64,000 nucleotides of DNA, taken from the NCBI RefSeq assembly GCF_032271945.1, contig NZ_CP130319.1, positions 2,251,001 to 2,315,000 on the forward strand, in the 5' to 3' direction. Each line of letters opens with the position of its first letter. The stretch's first letter is position 1. The position numbers and the translations under genes are program-made. Shown one piece after another: positions 26,931 to 37,236 of this stretch. The notes beneath the pieces are model-generated. The model saw only the letters and a list, made by a program, of their open reading frames with translations. It searched no databases and was not told where the DNA came from. Origin of the DNA: Paenibacillus sp. MBLB1832 (GTDB lineage Bacteria > Bacillota > Bacilli > Paenibacillales > NBRC-103111).

Positions 26931-28304
26931 ATGGCAGCAGTAATTTTACATAAAAAACGGAAACCACGCTTAGAGCAAGGACATCCTTGGGTGTACAAAA
27001 GTGAGATCGAGCGTGTTGAAGGCGATATTGAGCCGGGACAGCTTGTAGCTGTTCAAACGCATCAAGGCAAATACCTTGCGACAGGGTATTACAACGAGGC
27101 ATCACAACTAACTGTACGAATCGTTGCATATAGTCCGCTTGAAGCGATGACGACGGACTTTTTCGTAGAACGATTTACGCGGTGTTTGCAGCATCGTCAG
27201 CGCTTCGTGAAAGGCGCCCAGTCGTATCGATTGGTTTACGGTGAAGCTGATTTTTTACCAGGTTTAATCGTTGATAAATTCGAGAACACCTTGGTCGTTC
27301 AATTGTTAACCTTGGGGATGGACCGCTGCCGAGAGCAGATCGTCGAGGCCTTGGTGCAAGTCATGAAGCCAGTTGGGATTTTTGAACGGAGCGATGTCTC
27401 TATTCGTGAGCTGGAGGGGCTGAAACAGACCAAAGGGTTGCTGTACGGGGATTGCTCCAAACATGTGGATATTTTGGAAAATGGGCTTCGGATTCGCGTT
27501 GATATTGAGGAAGGTCAGAAGACGGGATATTTCTTCGACCAACGTGAGAATCGTGCCGCAATTGCTCCGCTAATGACGGGCTGGGGTCACCGAAGCGGGA
27601 TTCAATTGGCTGAAGTTGAAGAAAACGGTGTGAGACAACAACTACCTGTCAATGCAAATGGCAAAGTTGTCACTTTTCCGCTATGGGATGGCGCTTCTGT
27701 GCTAGAATGCTTCTCCCACACAGGAAGCTTTACGTTGAATGCTTGTAAATTCGGTGCTAAAAAAGTAACGTGCCTCGACATTTCGGAGCATGCCATTGAA
27801 AGTGCGCGTACGAACGTTGCGCTGAACGGATTTGAAGATCGCGTAGAGTTCGTTGTGGCGGATGCCTTTGAATACTTGCGCATGCAAGTGAAAGGGCTAG
27901 ACGAGCGGAAGCTGCGCGCACAAGCAGGGGCCGCTGGTCAATCAAAGGTTGACACATCCAAGCCTGTTGGAAATGGCGGACGCACATGGGATGTCGTCAT
28001 CCTCGATCCACCTGCCTTTGCGAAGACGAAAAGCGCGGTTGAAGGCGCATGCCGCGGTTATAAAGATATCAATTTGCATGGCATGAAGCTTGTGAATGAG
28101 GGTGGGTACCTCGTAACGGCAAGCTGCTCTTACCACATGCACCCTGAGCTATTCCTGGAGACGATTCATGCAGCGGCTACCGATGCCGGGAAAATTCTTC
28201 GTTTGATTGAGTTCCGCGGGGCAGGGATGGATCACCCTCGGATTCTTGGCGTTGATGAAGGGCATTATTTGAAGTTTGCGATTTTTGAAGTCAGAAGTAA
28301 ATAA
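26931..28304 (+). CDS. RlmI-family rRNA cytosine-C5 methyltransferase
   Basis: Class I SAM-dependent methyltransferase of 457 aa, related to RlmI that makes m5C1962 in 23S rRNA. N-terminal PUA domain (KKRKPRLEQGHPWVYKSEI), an EEHD-like middle with TGYFFDQRENRAAI, and the Rossmann part with VLECFSHTGSFTLNA, LDISEHAIESARTN and the motif VVILDPPAFAKTK. Two insertions make it longer than B. subtilis homologues (~400): about 35 residues after the QREN motif and about 25 before motif IV (around 325-350). Both look like surface loops. The exact target base cannot be known from sequence. Confidence 0.88.
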   Translation: MAAVILHKKRKPRLEQGHPWVYKSEIERVEGDIEPGQLVAVQTHQGKYLATGYYNEASQLTVRIVAYSPLEAMTTDFFVERFTRCLQHRQRFVKGAQSYRLVYGEADFLPGLIVDKFENTLVVQLLTLGMDRCREQIVEALVQVMKPVGIFERSDVSIRELEGLKQTKGLLYGDCSKHVDILENGLRIRVDIEEGQKTGYFFDQRENRAAIAPLMTGWGHRSGIQLAEVEENGVRQQLPVNANGKVVTFPLWDGASVLECFSHTGSFTLNACKFGAKKVTCLDISEHAIESARTNVALNGFEDRVEFVVADAFEYLRMQVKGLDERKLRAQAGAAGQSKVDTSKPVGNGGRTWDVVILDPPAFAKTKSAVEGACRGYKDINLHGMKLVNEGGYLVTASCSYHMHPELFLETIHAAATDAGKILRLIEFRGAGMDHPRILGVDEGHYLKFAIFEVRSK

Positions 28305-28317
28305 GCCTTATGTAGAG

Positions 28318-28350
28318 ACAGGCCGTCCGAGTGACGTTGCCTGTTTTTAT
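28318..28350 (+). terminator. Terminator after the RlmI-like gene
   Basis: ACAGGC pairs with GCCTGT (loop of 15), followed by TTTTATTTTT. Confidence 0.7.
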
Positions 28351-28472
28351 TTTTGTTCTACCCCATCATCTACCACACCGTCTCTCTACTCAAATTATGA
28401 TAGAATAGAGAGATATTAATCTTGAATAACTAGCGTAGCGATGCTTCAATCTGGAAGCAGTAGGAGGCCTGA

Positions 28473-31400
28473 ATGTCCATTCGATTCGTGATTGGTAGAG
28501 CGGGAAGCGGCAAGAGCCAGCGTTGTCTGTCCGAAATCAAACAACAGTTAACAACGGCACCTGAGGGTGCACCGTTGATTTTATTAGTACCCGAACAAGC
28601 AACTTTCCAAGATGAACATGCCATCGTATCGGATCCGTCGATTCGCGGGATGATTCGTGCGCAAGTTTTGAGTTTTCATCGTTTAGCATGGCGTGTTATG
28701 CAAGAAGAAGGCGGGACGGCAAGGCTGCCAATTGATGATACGGGTAAGAAATTGCTGCTGACGCGTATTTTACATAGGAGGAAAGATGAACTTCGCATTT
28801 TCGGTCATTCCGCTGAACAAATGGGTTTCGTCGATCGATTGAATCAGCTGTTTACAGAGATGAAACGTTATTGCGTGTCTGCGGAAGGGTTGGAGGCACA
28901 TGAGCTAAAACGGGTAACTAGTTTAGGTGAACAGGGATTACTTCGAGATAAAATGCACGATATTCAACTGGTGTATCGTCAATTTGAAGCGGAGTTAGCG
29001 CAGCAATATTTGGATGGTGAGGATTATTTAACATTGCTTGCTGAGCAAGTGAAGAACTCTGCTTATTTGCGCGATGCCAGCATTTGGATTGATGGCTTTC
29101 ATGGCTTTACGCCGCAAGAATTTCAAGTCTTAGGAGCGCTGTTAGCTGTCTGTAAGGAAGTGACCATTACGTTATGCTTAAATAGGGAACTGCAAGCTGG
29201 CGACGTGCCAGATGAGCTGGATCTTTTCCATCCGACTGCCACCACGATGATTCGATTGCAAGAGATGGTGTGGCAGCTTGGACTCGGATCTGCCGAGGTT
29301 ATTCAACTTGCGCCTGAGCACGCGCCAAGATTTGAAGACAGTCCTGCCCTAGCGTTTCTTGAGCGAAATTTCGATCGTCGTATCGGCGGCAGGGTATCGC
29401 CTTACAGCGTGACTGGTGATGAAAAGCTTTCTGACCAACTCGTGATTCGGGAAGCTGTCCATCGTCGTGCGGAAGTTGAGGGTGCAGTGCGAGACATGCT
29501 GCAACTAGTCCGAGAACATGGTGTTCGCTGGCGTGAAATTGCGATTATGGTGAGGAATATGGAAGGCTACCAGGATTTATTGAATATGGTGCTGACGGAT
29601 TACGAGATTCCTCATTTTTTTGATCAGAAACGTTCAGTTCTGCACCATCCCTTGGTAGAGTTTATTCGCTCCGCACTTGAGGTCGTAGGATATAACTGGC
29701 ATTATGATGCGGTTTTTCGCTGTGTCAAAACGGATTTACTGCTTCCAATGGAGGCGGAGTCGCAGCGGACTGAACTTGATAAATTAGAAAATTATGTGCT
29801 GGCTTTCGGTATTCAAGGATATCGATGGACCGATGGCAAGCCTTGGACCTATACATTGCGTGCGAATTTGGAGCAGTCTGATGACTTACAGCTGGAACAA
29901 ACCGCGGAATTGCAAGCGTTGAATCGGAGCAGATCATGGGTTGTTGGTCCGCTTCAAGCCTTTTCAAAGAAACTTGATCAAGCACGTACTGTCAAACAAA
30001 AAGTAGAAGCGATCTATGAACTCCTTGTACAGGTTCAGGTGCCAGAAAGATTGCAGACATGGGCAGACCTAGCGACAGAGGCAGGCAATCCTGAAAAGGC
30101 TCGTGAACATGGGCAAATGTGGAACGGCGTGATGGATATGTTAGATCAATTAGTGGAATCCATGGGCGAAGATGAGACTTCGCTTGAATTGTTCACTTCA
30201 CTGATTGAGACGGGCATGGAAAGTATGAAATTGGGACTAGTTCCCCCAGCGATGGACCAATTATTGATCGGAAGCATGGACAGAACGCGCTCTAGCGGTA
30301 TTCGCTATGCGTATATTTTTGGCGTAAGTGAAGGGGTCATCCCCGCGCAAATGGCTGAAAAAGGCGTTCTAACAGAGGCAGAGCGCTGCATTTTAATGGA
30401 CGCGGGTCTACCTATGGCTGATGGCAGTCGGCGCAAGTTGATGGACGAGCAATTTATCATTTACACATCTCTATCAGTTCCAGGGAAGCGACTGTGGCTT
30501 AGCTATCCCCTGGCGGATGAAGAAGGAAAGTCGTTGCTGCCTTCTGAATTAATCAAGCAAATTCGTCAACTGTTTCCAGGGACGGAGCGGCCGTTGCTCC
30601 TTGCAGAACCATCCCTAGAGTCTTCGGAAACGGAGCAAGTTGCTTATTTGTCTCATCCGAGACAAGCGATCTCACATTTGGCAGTTCGTTTGAAGCACTG
30701 GATGCTAGGTGGGCGAATGTCTGAACTTTGGTGGGAGACGTACAACTGGTATGCAGAGCATCCTGAATGGCAGCCTAAGCTGCAAGCGATTGTACAAGCT
30801 CTTCATTACACGAATAAAGAGAAGGGACTGTCGCCTGCAACGAGTATACAGCTATACGGGCAGCATTTGAGAGCAAGTGTGTCTAGGATGGAGAAGTTTG
30901 TAGCATGTCCGTTTTCTCACTTTGTCTCACATGGTCTGAGACTGCAGGAGCGTCATGTATATCGTTTGGATGCCCCGGATATCGGTCAATTGTTCCACGC
31001 TGCGTTGAATCAATTCGTTCGGAATCTGCAGCAGGATCAGTTGGATTGGGGTTCACTTTCAGCATCGGAATGTATGGAGCGATCTGCTGTGGTTGTCGAT
31101 GAGTTAGCGCCAAGACTCCAAGGGGAAATACTGTTGAGCTCCAGCCGATATGCCTATATTGCGAGGAAGTTGAAGCAAGTAGTAGGGAAAGCAGCGGTCA
31201 TTCTCGGCGAACATGCCAAGCATGGTCAATTCCAGCCGCTAGGCTTAGAAATTGATTTCGGACCTGGTAAGGACCTGCCTTCACTTACCTTTGAATTAGA
31301 CAATGGGTGTACGATGGAGATTATTGGGCGAATTGATCGTGTAGATCGCGCGGATAGTGAACAAGGTGTGTTATTGCGCGTGATTGATTATAAATCTAGC

Positions 31401-32003
31401 CAAACGGCGCTGCAGTTATCCGAAGTTTACTATGGGCTGTCCCTCCAAATGTTGACGTATTTAGATGTTGTACTTACGCATGCCCAGACATGGCTCGGTG
31501 CCCCGGCAAAGCCTGCTGGTGTGCTATATTTCCACGTGCATAATCCGATGTTGCAGCAAAAAAACGCATTAGATGCTGCTGCTGTTGAGAAGGAACTTCG
31601 CAAACGCTATAAAATGAAAGGCCTCGTAACAGCTGATTCAGAAGTTGCTGGGTTGATGGATGATGAACTTATCCAAGGCACGGGAAATTCGCAGCTGATT
31701 CCAGTCGGTATTAAAAAAGACGGGACTTTCTACGCCACTTCTTCCGTGGCTACGGATGAACAATGGGATACGCTTCGGACCTATGTGCGCAAGCAAGTGA
31801 AACAAATCGGCACGAATATTACGAACGGTCATGTTGACATCGCGCCTTATCGTTTAGGCAAGAAATCAGCCTGTCAACATTGTTCGTATACAGCTATATG
31901 TCAAATAGATCCCTTATTTGAAGGGAATGACATTCAAGTATTTCGTCAGCGTGCCAAAGACCAAATATGGACGGATTTGGCTGAGCAAGCCAGCCAGTCA
32001 TGA
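28473..32003 (+). CDS. addB: ATP-dependent helicase/nuclease subunit B
   Basis: With AddA forms the Gram-positive counterpart of RecBCD, which resects double-strand breaks and reads Chi. It is 1176 aa. N-terminal P-loop FVIGRAGSGKSQ; an inactivated helicase core that scans for Chi in the family; C-terminal RecB-type nuclease with VIDYKSSQTA. The iron-sulfur cysteines are the one in FVACPFSHF (~811) and those in ACQHCSYTAICQ (~1133). AGGAGG precedes the ATG. First gene of addB-addA-sbcD-sbcC, a compact double-strand-break repair operon. Confidence 0.97.
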   Translation: MSIRFVIGRAGSGKSQRCLSEIKQQLTTAPEGAPLILLVPEQATFQDEHAIVSDPSIRGMIRAQVLSFHRLAWRVMQEEGGTARLPIDDTGKKLLLTRILHRRKDELRIFGHSAEQMGFVDRLNQLFTEMKRYCVSAEGLEAHELKRVTSLGEQGLLRDKMHDIQLVYRQFEAELAQQYLDGEDYLTLLAEQVKNSAYLRDASIWIDGFHGFTPQEFQVLGALLAVCKEVTITLCLNRELQAGDVPDELDLFHPTATTMIRLQEMVWQLGLGSAEVIQLAPEHAPRFEDSPALAFLERNFDRRIGGRVSPYSVTGDEKLSDQLVIREAVHRRAEVEGAVRDMLQLVREHGVRWREIAIMVRNMEGYQDLLNMVLTDYEIPHFFDQKRSVLHHPLVEFIRSALEVVGYNWHYDAVFRCVKTDLLLPMEAESQRTELDKLENYVLAFGIQGYRWTDGKPWTYTLRANLEQSDDLQLEQTAELQALNRSRSWVVGPLQAFSKKLDQARTVKQKVEAIYELLVQVQVPERLQTWADLATEAGNPEKAREHGQMWNGVMDMLDQLVESMGEDETSLELFTSLIETGMESMKLGLVPPAMDQLLIGSMDRTRSSGIRYAYIFGVSEGVIPAQMAEKGVLTEAERCILMDAGLPMADGSRRKLMDEQFIIYTSLSVPGKRLWLSYPLADEEGKSLLPSELIKQIRQLFPGTERPLLLAEPSLESSETEQVAYLSHPRQAISHLAVRLKHWMLGGRMSELWWETYNWYAEHPEWQPKLQAIVQALHYTNKEKGLSPATSIQLYGQHLRASVSRMEKFVACPFSHFVSHGLRLQERHVYRLDAPDIGQLFHAALNQFVRNLQQDQLDWGSLSASECMERSAVVVDELAPRLQGEILLSSSRYAYIARKLKQVVGKAAVILGEHAKHGQFQPLGLEIDFGPGKDLPSLTFELDNGCTMEIIGRIDRVDRADSEQGVLLRVIDYKSSQTALQLSEVYYGLSLQMLTYLDVVLTHAQTWLGAPAKPAGVLYFHVHNPMLQQKNALDAAAVEKELRKRYKMKGLVTADSEVAGLMDDELIQGTGNSQLIPVGIKKDGTFYATSSVATDEQWDTLRTYVRKQVKQIGTNITNGHVDIAPYRLGKKSACQHCSYTAICQIDPLFEGNDIQVFRQRAKDQIWTDLAEQASQS

Positions 32004-32025
32004 GGGCGGAGAGGAGTGACTACGA

Positions 32026-35000
32026 ATGATAACAGGGCAAGAACCTAAACCCCTTGGCAGTACATGGACGGATGATCAATGGGACGCCATTACGTTGAAA
32101 GGTCAGAATATGCTAGTCGCCGCTGCGGCTGGTTCAGGTAAAACGGCCGTACTCGTAGAACGTATTATTCGTCGAATTTCCAATGAGTGGGAGCCTATCG
32201 ACGTAGACCGCCTTCTGGTTGCTACGTTCACCAAGGCTGCTGCCTCGGAAATGAAGCATCGTATACGTGAAGCATTGGAGAAAGAACTGACGAAGCAGCC
32301 AAACTCTCAGCATCTACGCAAACAGTTGGCGTTAATGGGGAAAGCATCGATTACAACACTTCATTCATTTTGCTTAGAGGTTGTTCAGCGTTATTTCAGC
32401 CTTATTAAGCTGGATCCAGGGTTTCGGATCGCGAATGAAACAGAAGCTGATTTGCTTCGCCAAGACTTGCTCATTGAAATGCTCGAGCAATACTACGCGG
32501 CAAGTGATGAGAATAGTGCGTTTTGGCGGTTGGTAGACTCTTTCAGTGGTGAGCGAAACGATCAAGCGATCATGAATCTTATTCAAAAACTTTATGATGT
32601 GTCACGCAGTCATCCTTGGCCAGAGATGTGGCTGCGAGGAACGGCTTCCATGTTTGGTCCGCCAGATGCAAAGCCTGCGGCAGATCAAGAGGAAATGGAG
32701 TATGCGCCATATGAGGCGTCATTGCCTTATGTTGCCGCGGGTGCTGCTCCTGTGGATTATTCCCTTTGGGAGCAAAGCTTGATTCGTGACCTTTCACTTG
32801 AACTTGAAGGCGCTGCGGATTTGTTAAGACAAGCTTATGACCTTGCAGAATCCCCAGGCGGACCAGCGCCTTATCTCGAGAATTTGCGTGAAGATATAGA
32901 GCTAATTCAGAATTTACAAGAAACGACGACATATCCATGGTCTGTTCTGTACCGAGGATTTCAAACGGTTGAGTTCGGTAAACTCAAAGCCTGTAAAGGT
33001 GACGATTATGATAAAGCTTTGCAAGAAGAAGTGAAAGAGTTGCGCAATAAAGCAAAGGATGGCATTAACAAGCTCAAGGAAGAATTGTTCGGTCGCACAC
33101 CCGAGCAGTTTCACCAAGAAATCGCGGAGATGGCACCCTTATTGCACGTTCTGGTTGATCTGATTGTTGATTTTGGTGAACGATACCAATCCGCGAAAGC
33201 AGCGAAAGGCTTAATTGATTTTGCTGATTTGGAGCACTATTGCTTGCAAATCTTGACCTCGCAAGACGCGGCACCTGGGGAGTTATCTCCTTCAGAGGCA
33301 GCGCAATCATACAGAAAGCAGTTTGCGGAAGTGCTTCTCGACGAGTATCAGGATACGAATCGCGTTCAAGAAGCCATTGTAGAGTTGATATCCGCACCTA
33401 AGCCAGGGAATCGTTTTATGGTTGGCGACGTGAAACAAAGTATTTATCGGTTTCGTCTGGCCGAGCCAGGTTTGTTTATGGAGAAATACAAAGCGTATCG
33501 TTCCAGCAAGGAAGCGCCTGCAGGTACACCTCTTACAGGTGGAAGGATTGATTTGGCGAAAAACTTCCGCAGCCGGGTTGAGGTTGTCGATGCCGTTAAT
33601 TTCATTTTTAAACAGATGATGAATGAAACGGTCGGTGAAATTGAGTACGACAAGCGAGCGGAATTGGTGTATGGCGCGGGCTATCCTCCTTCTACATCAG
33701 ACTGTGCAGTTGAAATGCTCCTTGTAGACCGGTGCAAGCAAGGCGGAGATTCGAATGAATTCGCTGAAGAAGTGGAAGATGCTGAAGTCGAAACACAAGT
33801 AGAGTCAGGAGAAAGTACTGCTGATCCAGCCATTGAAGCGGAAGAATTGGAAACTGCCCAACTGGAAGCTCGTACAATAGCTCGTCAAATTCGTGAACTG
33901 TTAGGTGGCGGCGGTCAAGAAGCTTTCCAAGTGTTTGATAAAAAGTCGGGTGGGAATCGTCCAGCCACGTATCGTGATATCGTCATTTTGTTAAGAGCGA
34001 CACAAGCTTGGTCGCCTGTTATCATCGAGGAACTTAAAAAACAGGGAATCCCTGCCTATGCAGAGTTGAGTACGGGGTATTTTTCAGCCACTGAGGTCGA
34101 GACGATGCTTTCGTTGTTGAAAGTGATCGACAATCCTTATCAGGACGTCCCATTAGCAGCCGTATTAAGATCGCCAATCGTTCAATTGCATGCGGAGGAA
34201 TTAGCGCAAATTCGTGGAGTAGACAAGTCTAAGCCGTTCTATGAGTCTGTTTTGGCTAGAGCGCAGCTTTTAACAATAGACGGAGAATCAGACGATTTAG
34301 CAACCAAACTTAACTTGTTTCTAGAGCGCTTGGAGCAATGGCGCAACGAGGCAAGACAAGGTTCATTAGCAGATCTGATTTGGCACGTTTTTAGACAAAC
34401 AGGTTACTATGACTACGCTGGCGGTTTGCCTGGCGGCTTACAAAGGCAAGCCAATCTCAGAGCGCTGTACGATCGTGCTAGGCAATATGAAAGTACATCT
34501 CTGCGAGGCTTATTTCGCTTTTTACGTTTTATCGAGCGTATGAAAGAGAGCGGAGGAGATTTGGGTACCGCGCGAGCGCTCGGTGAACAAGAAGATGTTG
34601 TCCGCATCATGACGATTCACAAGAGTAAGGGGCTAGAGTTCCCTGTCGTATTTGTTGCTGGTATGGCCAAAATGTTCAATCAACGAGATTTGAATGATGC
34701 TTTCTTATTGCATAAGGAGCTTGGTTTTGGACCTCGCTTTGTAGATACGACACTTCGTGTTAGCTATCCGACGCTGCCTTCACTTGCAATCAAGAAGAGG
34801 CTGAAGCTAGAACTTCTAGCAGAAGAAATGCGTGTTCTATACGTGGCGCTCACACGGGCGAGAGAGAAGTTATATTTGCTAGGCACGGTGAAGTCGCTAG
34901 ATAAATTATTACGGGCCTGGGGAAGACATCTTACGCGTGAAAACTGGTATTTGCCAGATTTTGAACTTGCAAAGGCGAAAAGCTACTTGGATTGGGTAGG

Positions 35001-35979
35001 TCCTGCGCTTCTTCGTCATCCAGATGCCGTGTTGTGGCGGGAACGTCTCGGCATTTCCGACGCAGCGTCAGACTTGAGATTGCTCCAGGATTCATCGCGT
35101 TGGAAACTAACTGTCATTACACCAGAAAGTTTACAAGAGGTTGCTGATCTGGAAGACGAAGTACAATTGCCTGATCATGATAAACTAGCAGCCATTCTAA
35201 AGCTTGCATCTGTTCCGACGAACGATACTTGGAAAGGGATTCTAGGGGATCGACTCTCCTGGGAATACGCCTATGGCGATGCGCCAAAACGTTTTGCCAA
35301 AACGACGGTATCCGAGGTAAAACGATTATCAGAGGCTCAACGAATCGTAAATGAGATGGAATTCCCAATTCAAGCGGGCATCCCTTCATTGGATAATAAC
35401 GGGAGCCAGACGAAATCGATGATTTGGCGAAGGCCGCGATTTATGGAAGAGAAGAAGCTGACTGCCGCTGAGAAAGGCACTGTCGTTCATGCGGTGATGC
35501 AAAATCTGTCTCTGCATGAAAGGCCAACGGAAATGAGTATTACGACTACGCTTCAAGAGATGATGGATAAACAGAATATGACGCAGGATCAGCGTGATGT
35601 GGTTGATATTCCTGTTATTTTGAAATTTTTTGAGACACATGTAGGTAAACGAATGATAGAAGCTAAACAGATCCAGCGTGAGGTGCCATTTAGCTTTGGA
35701 TTGCCGGCATCCGAGGTTTATCCTGAATCAGATTCTACAACCATTGGAGAGACCGTGCTGATTCAAGGTGTCATCGATTGTTTATTTGAAGATGAGCTGG
35801 GACTTGTTCTTGTTGATTATAAAACGGATGTCGTCAAAGGAAGTAGTGACGAAGAGCTTCAAAAGCGTTACGAGAAGCAAATCGAGCTTTATGCGCGGGC
35901 TGTGGAACATATTTGGAAGCGTCCGATTACGGGGAAATATTTGTATTTCTTTGATGGTGCTAAGCTCGTGGAGATGTAA
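32026..35979 (+). CDS. addA: ATP-dependent helicase/nuclease subunit A
   Basis: Motor and nuclease subunit of AddAB; 1317 aa, longer than the ~1232 of B. subtilis. UvrD-type helicase motifs: AAAGSGKTAVLV (I), VATFTKAAASEMKHR (Ia), LLDEYQDTN (II), GDVKQSIYRFR (III), RIMTIHKSKGLEFPVVF (V) and YVALTRAREKLYL (VI). C-terminal nuclease with GTVVHAVMQ and LVDYKTDVV. The extra length comes partly from an acidic stretch near residues 575-615 (EEVEDAEVETQVESGES). It starts 22 bases after addB and ends 19 bases before sbcD. Confidence 0.98.
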   Translation: MITGQEPKPLGSTWTDDQWDAITLKGQNMLVAAAAGSGKTAVLVERIIRRISNEWEPIDVDRLLVATFTKAAASEMKHRIREALEKELTKQPNSQHLRKQLALMGKASITTLHSFCLEVVQRYFSLIKLDPGFRIANETEADLLRQDLLIEMLEQYYAASDENSAFWRLVDSFSGERNDQAIMNLIQKLYDVSRSHPWPEMWLRGTASMFGPPDAKPAADQEEMEYAPYEASLPYVAAGAAPVDYSLWEQSLIRDLSLELEGAADLLRQAYDLAESPGGPAPYLENLREDIELIQNLQETTTYPWSVLYRGFQTVEFGKLKACKGDDYDKALQEEVKELRNKAKDGINKLKEELFGRTPEQFHQEIAEMAPLLHVLVDLIVDFGERYQSAKAAKGLIDFADLEHYCLQILTSQDAAPGELSPSEAAQSYRKQFAEVLLDEYQDTNRVQEAIVELISAPKPGNRFMVGDVKQSIYRFRLAEPGLFMEKYKAYRSSKEAPAGTPLTGGRIDLAKNFRSRVEVVDAVNFIFKQMMNETVGEIEYDKRAELVYGAGYPPSTSDCAVEMLLVDRCKQGGDSNEFAEEVEDAEVETQVESGESTADPAIEAEELETAQLEARTIARQIRELLGGGGQEAFQVFDKKSGGNRPATYRDIVILLRATQAWSPVIIEELKKQGIPAYAELSTGYFSATEVETMLSLLKVIDNPYQDVPLAAVLRSPIVQLHAEELAQIRGVDKSKPFYESVLARAQLLTIDGESDDLATKLNLFLERLEQWRNEARQGSLADLIWHVFRQTGYYDYAGGLPGGLQRQANLRALYDRARQYESTSLRGLFRFLRFIERMKESGGDLGTARALGEQEDVVRIMTIHKSKGLEFPVVFVAGMAKMFNQRDLNDAFLLHKELGFGPRFVDTTLRVSYPTLPSLAIKKRLKLELLAEEMRVLYVALTRAREKLYLLGTVKSLDKLLRAWGRHLTRENWYLPDFELAKAKSYLDWVGPALLRHPDAVLWRERLGISDAASDLRLLQDSSRWKLTVITPESLQEVADLEDEVQLPDHDKLAAILKLASVPTNDTWKGILGDRLSWEYAYGDAPKRFAKTTVSEVKRLSEAQRIVNEMEFPIQAGIPSLDNNGSQTKSMIWRRPRFMEEKKLTAAEKGTVVHAVMQNLSLHERPTEMSITTTLQEMMDKQNMTQDQRDVVDIPVILKFFETHVGKRMIEAKQIQREVPFSFGLPASEVYPESDSTTIGETVLIQGVIDCLFEDELGLVLVDYKTDVVKGSSDEELQKRYEKQIELYARAVEHIWKRPITGKYLYFFDGAKLVEM

Positions 35980-35998
35980 GAGAAAGGAGATGTGGCTT

Positions 35999-37177
35999 AT
36001 GCGAATCTTGCATACAGCGGACTGGCACTTTGGACGAGCACTAGAGGGGCGCAGCCGATTGGAAGAGCAGATTGCCTTTATGGATGAGCTTGTCCGTATC
36101 GTCCAGGATGAAGAGATTGATTTGGTATTAATCGCCGGCGACATTTATGACAGCGTAAATCCGCCAGCTGCTGCGGAGCAGTTGTTCTATGAGGGAATAG
36201 CAAGACTAGCGAATGGCGCTAAGAGGCAAGTGGCTATTATTTCAGGTAACCACGATCATCCCGATCGCTTAGCAGCTTCTGGTCCACTTGCGGCCAAACA
36301 AGGAATTACCTTAATTGGCTTGCCAGTTCCAGACATCCAAACGATTGGCATCGCTCGAACGGGTGAGCTTGCCAAACTCATCGCATTGCCTTATCCCTCG
36401 GAGTCTCGGTTAAAGGAATTGCTATCTGAAGTCGCCGAGGAAGAAGTCCTCAGAAGCAAATATTCGGAGCGTGTTGGCGCACTCATTCGCAAGCAGGCGG
36501 CGCATTTCGAGCCGAGCACCGTGAATTTAATCATGAGCCACCTTTATGTACTTGGGGGGCATGAGACGGAATCAGAGCGCCCGATTCAAGTTGGAGGCGC
36601 CTATACCGTGGATACATCTGCATTGACGGCAGGTGCCCAGTACGTGGGACTGGGTCATTTGCATCGCCCTCAGAACGTGAAGGCAGCTTCACCGATCAGG
36701 TACAGCGGTTCTCCTATCGCATATAGTTTTTCGGAAGAGGGTCAGGCCAAATCCGTTACCATACTGGATCTTTCTCCTGGTCAAACGGCAGAGCCGAAAG
36801 AAATTTTCTTAAGCTCAGGACGTCCGCTTGTGAGCTGGAGAGCGAAAGAAGGCATTGGGCAAGTTCATCAATGGCTTGATGAGCAAAAGGCGGGTAACGC
36901 ATGGATAGATTTGGAGATAACGATGACATCTGCGATGTCCATCGAACAAATCCAATCGCTGCGCAAAGCTTATGATGGTTTTATTCACATAAGGCCGATC
37001 TATCCAGAAATGGAAGTTGCACGCGCTTCGATGCCGAAAGCAGCCTTATCGATGGAAGAACATTTCACGCGCTTCTATGCGCGTCAAACGGGTGGAGCGC
37101 AGCCGGAGCCAGCACTTATTCAATTATTTTTGGAGCTTCTACAGGAGAAAGATCATGGTGAGGCATCAGGAGAATAA
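35999..37177 (+). CDS. sbcD: Exonuclease SbcCD, nuclease subunit D
   Basis: Mre11-type manganese phosphodiesterase that, with SbcC, cuts hairpins and protein-blocked DNA ends; 392 aa. ATG 35999 follows AAAGGAGAT; the frame runs back to 35768 inside addA but without a start signal. Metal-binding motifs are MRILHTADWHFG (D8, H10), LIAGDIYDS, SGNHDHPDR and, further on, GLGHLHRPQ. In B. subtilis addB-addA-sbcD-sbcC are also neighbours. Confidence 0.96.
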   Translation: MRILHTADWHFGRALEGRSRLEEQIAFMDELVRIVQDEEIDLVLIAGDIYDSVNPPAAAEQLFYEGIARLANGAKRQVAIISGNHDHPDRLAASGPLAAKQGITLIGLPVPDIQTIGIARTGELAKLIALPYPSESRLKELLSEVAEEEVLRSKYSERVGALIRKQAAHFEPSTVNLIMSHLYVLGGHETESERPIQVGGAYTVDTSALTAGAQYVGLGHLHRPQNVKAASPIRYSGSPIAYSFSEEGQAKSVTILDLSPGQTAEPKEIFLSSGRPLVSWRAKEGIGQVHQWLDEQKAGNAWIDLEITMTSAMSIEQIQSLRKAYDGFIHIRPIYPEMEVARASMPKAALSMEEHFTRFYARQTGGAQPEPALIQLFLELLQEKDHGEASGE

Positions 37178-37236
37178 CAAATCTATGCCCAATGAGTACC
37201 TGTGGATAACTCGGGTAATGGAAGGAGGAGAAACGG

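Noticed and set aside
26035..27129. 364-codon minus-strand open frame overlapping the Na/Pi gene
   Set aside because: Arg/His-rich translation in a GC-rich region where stop codons are rare; the Na/Pi frame has family motifs and a ribosome site.
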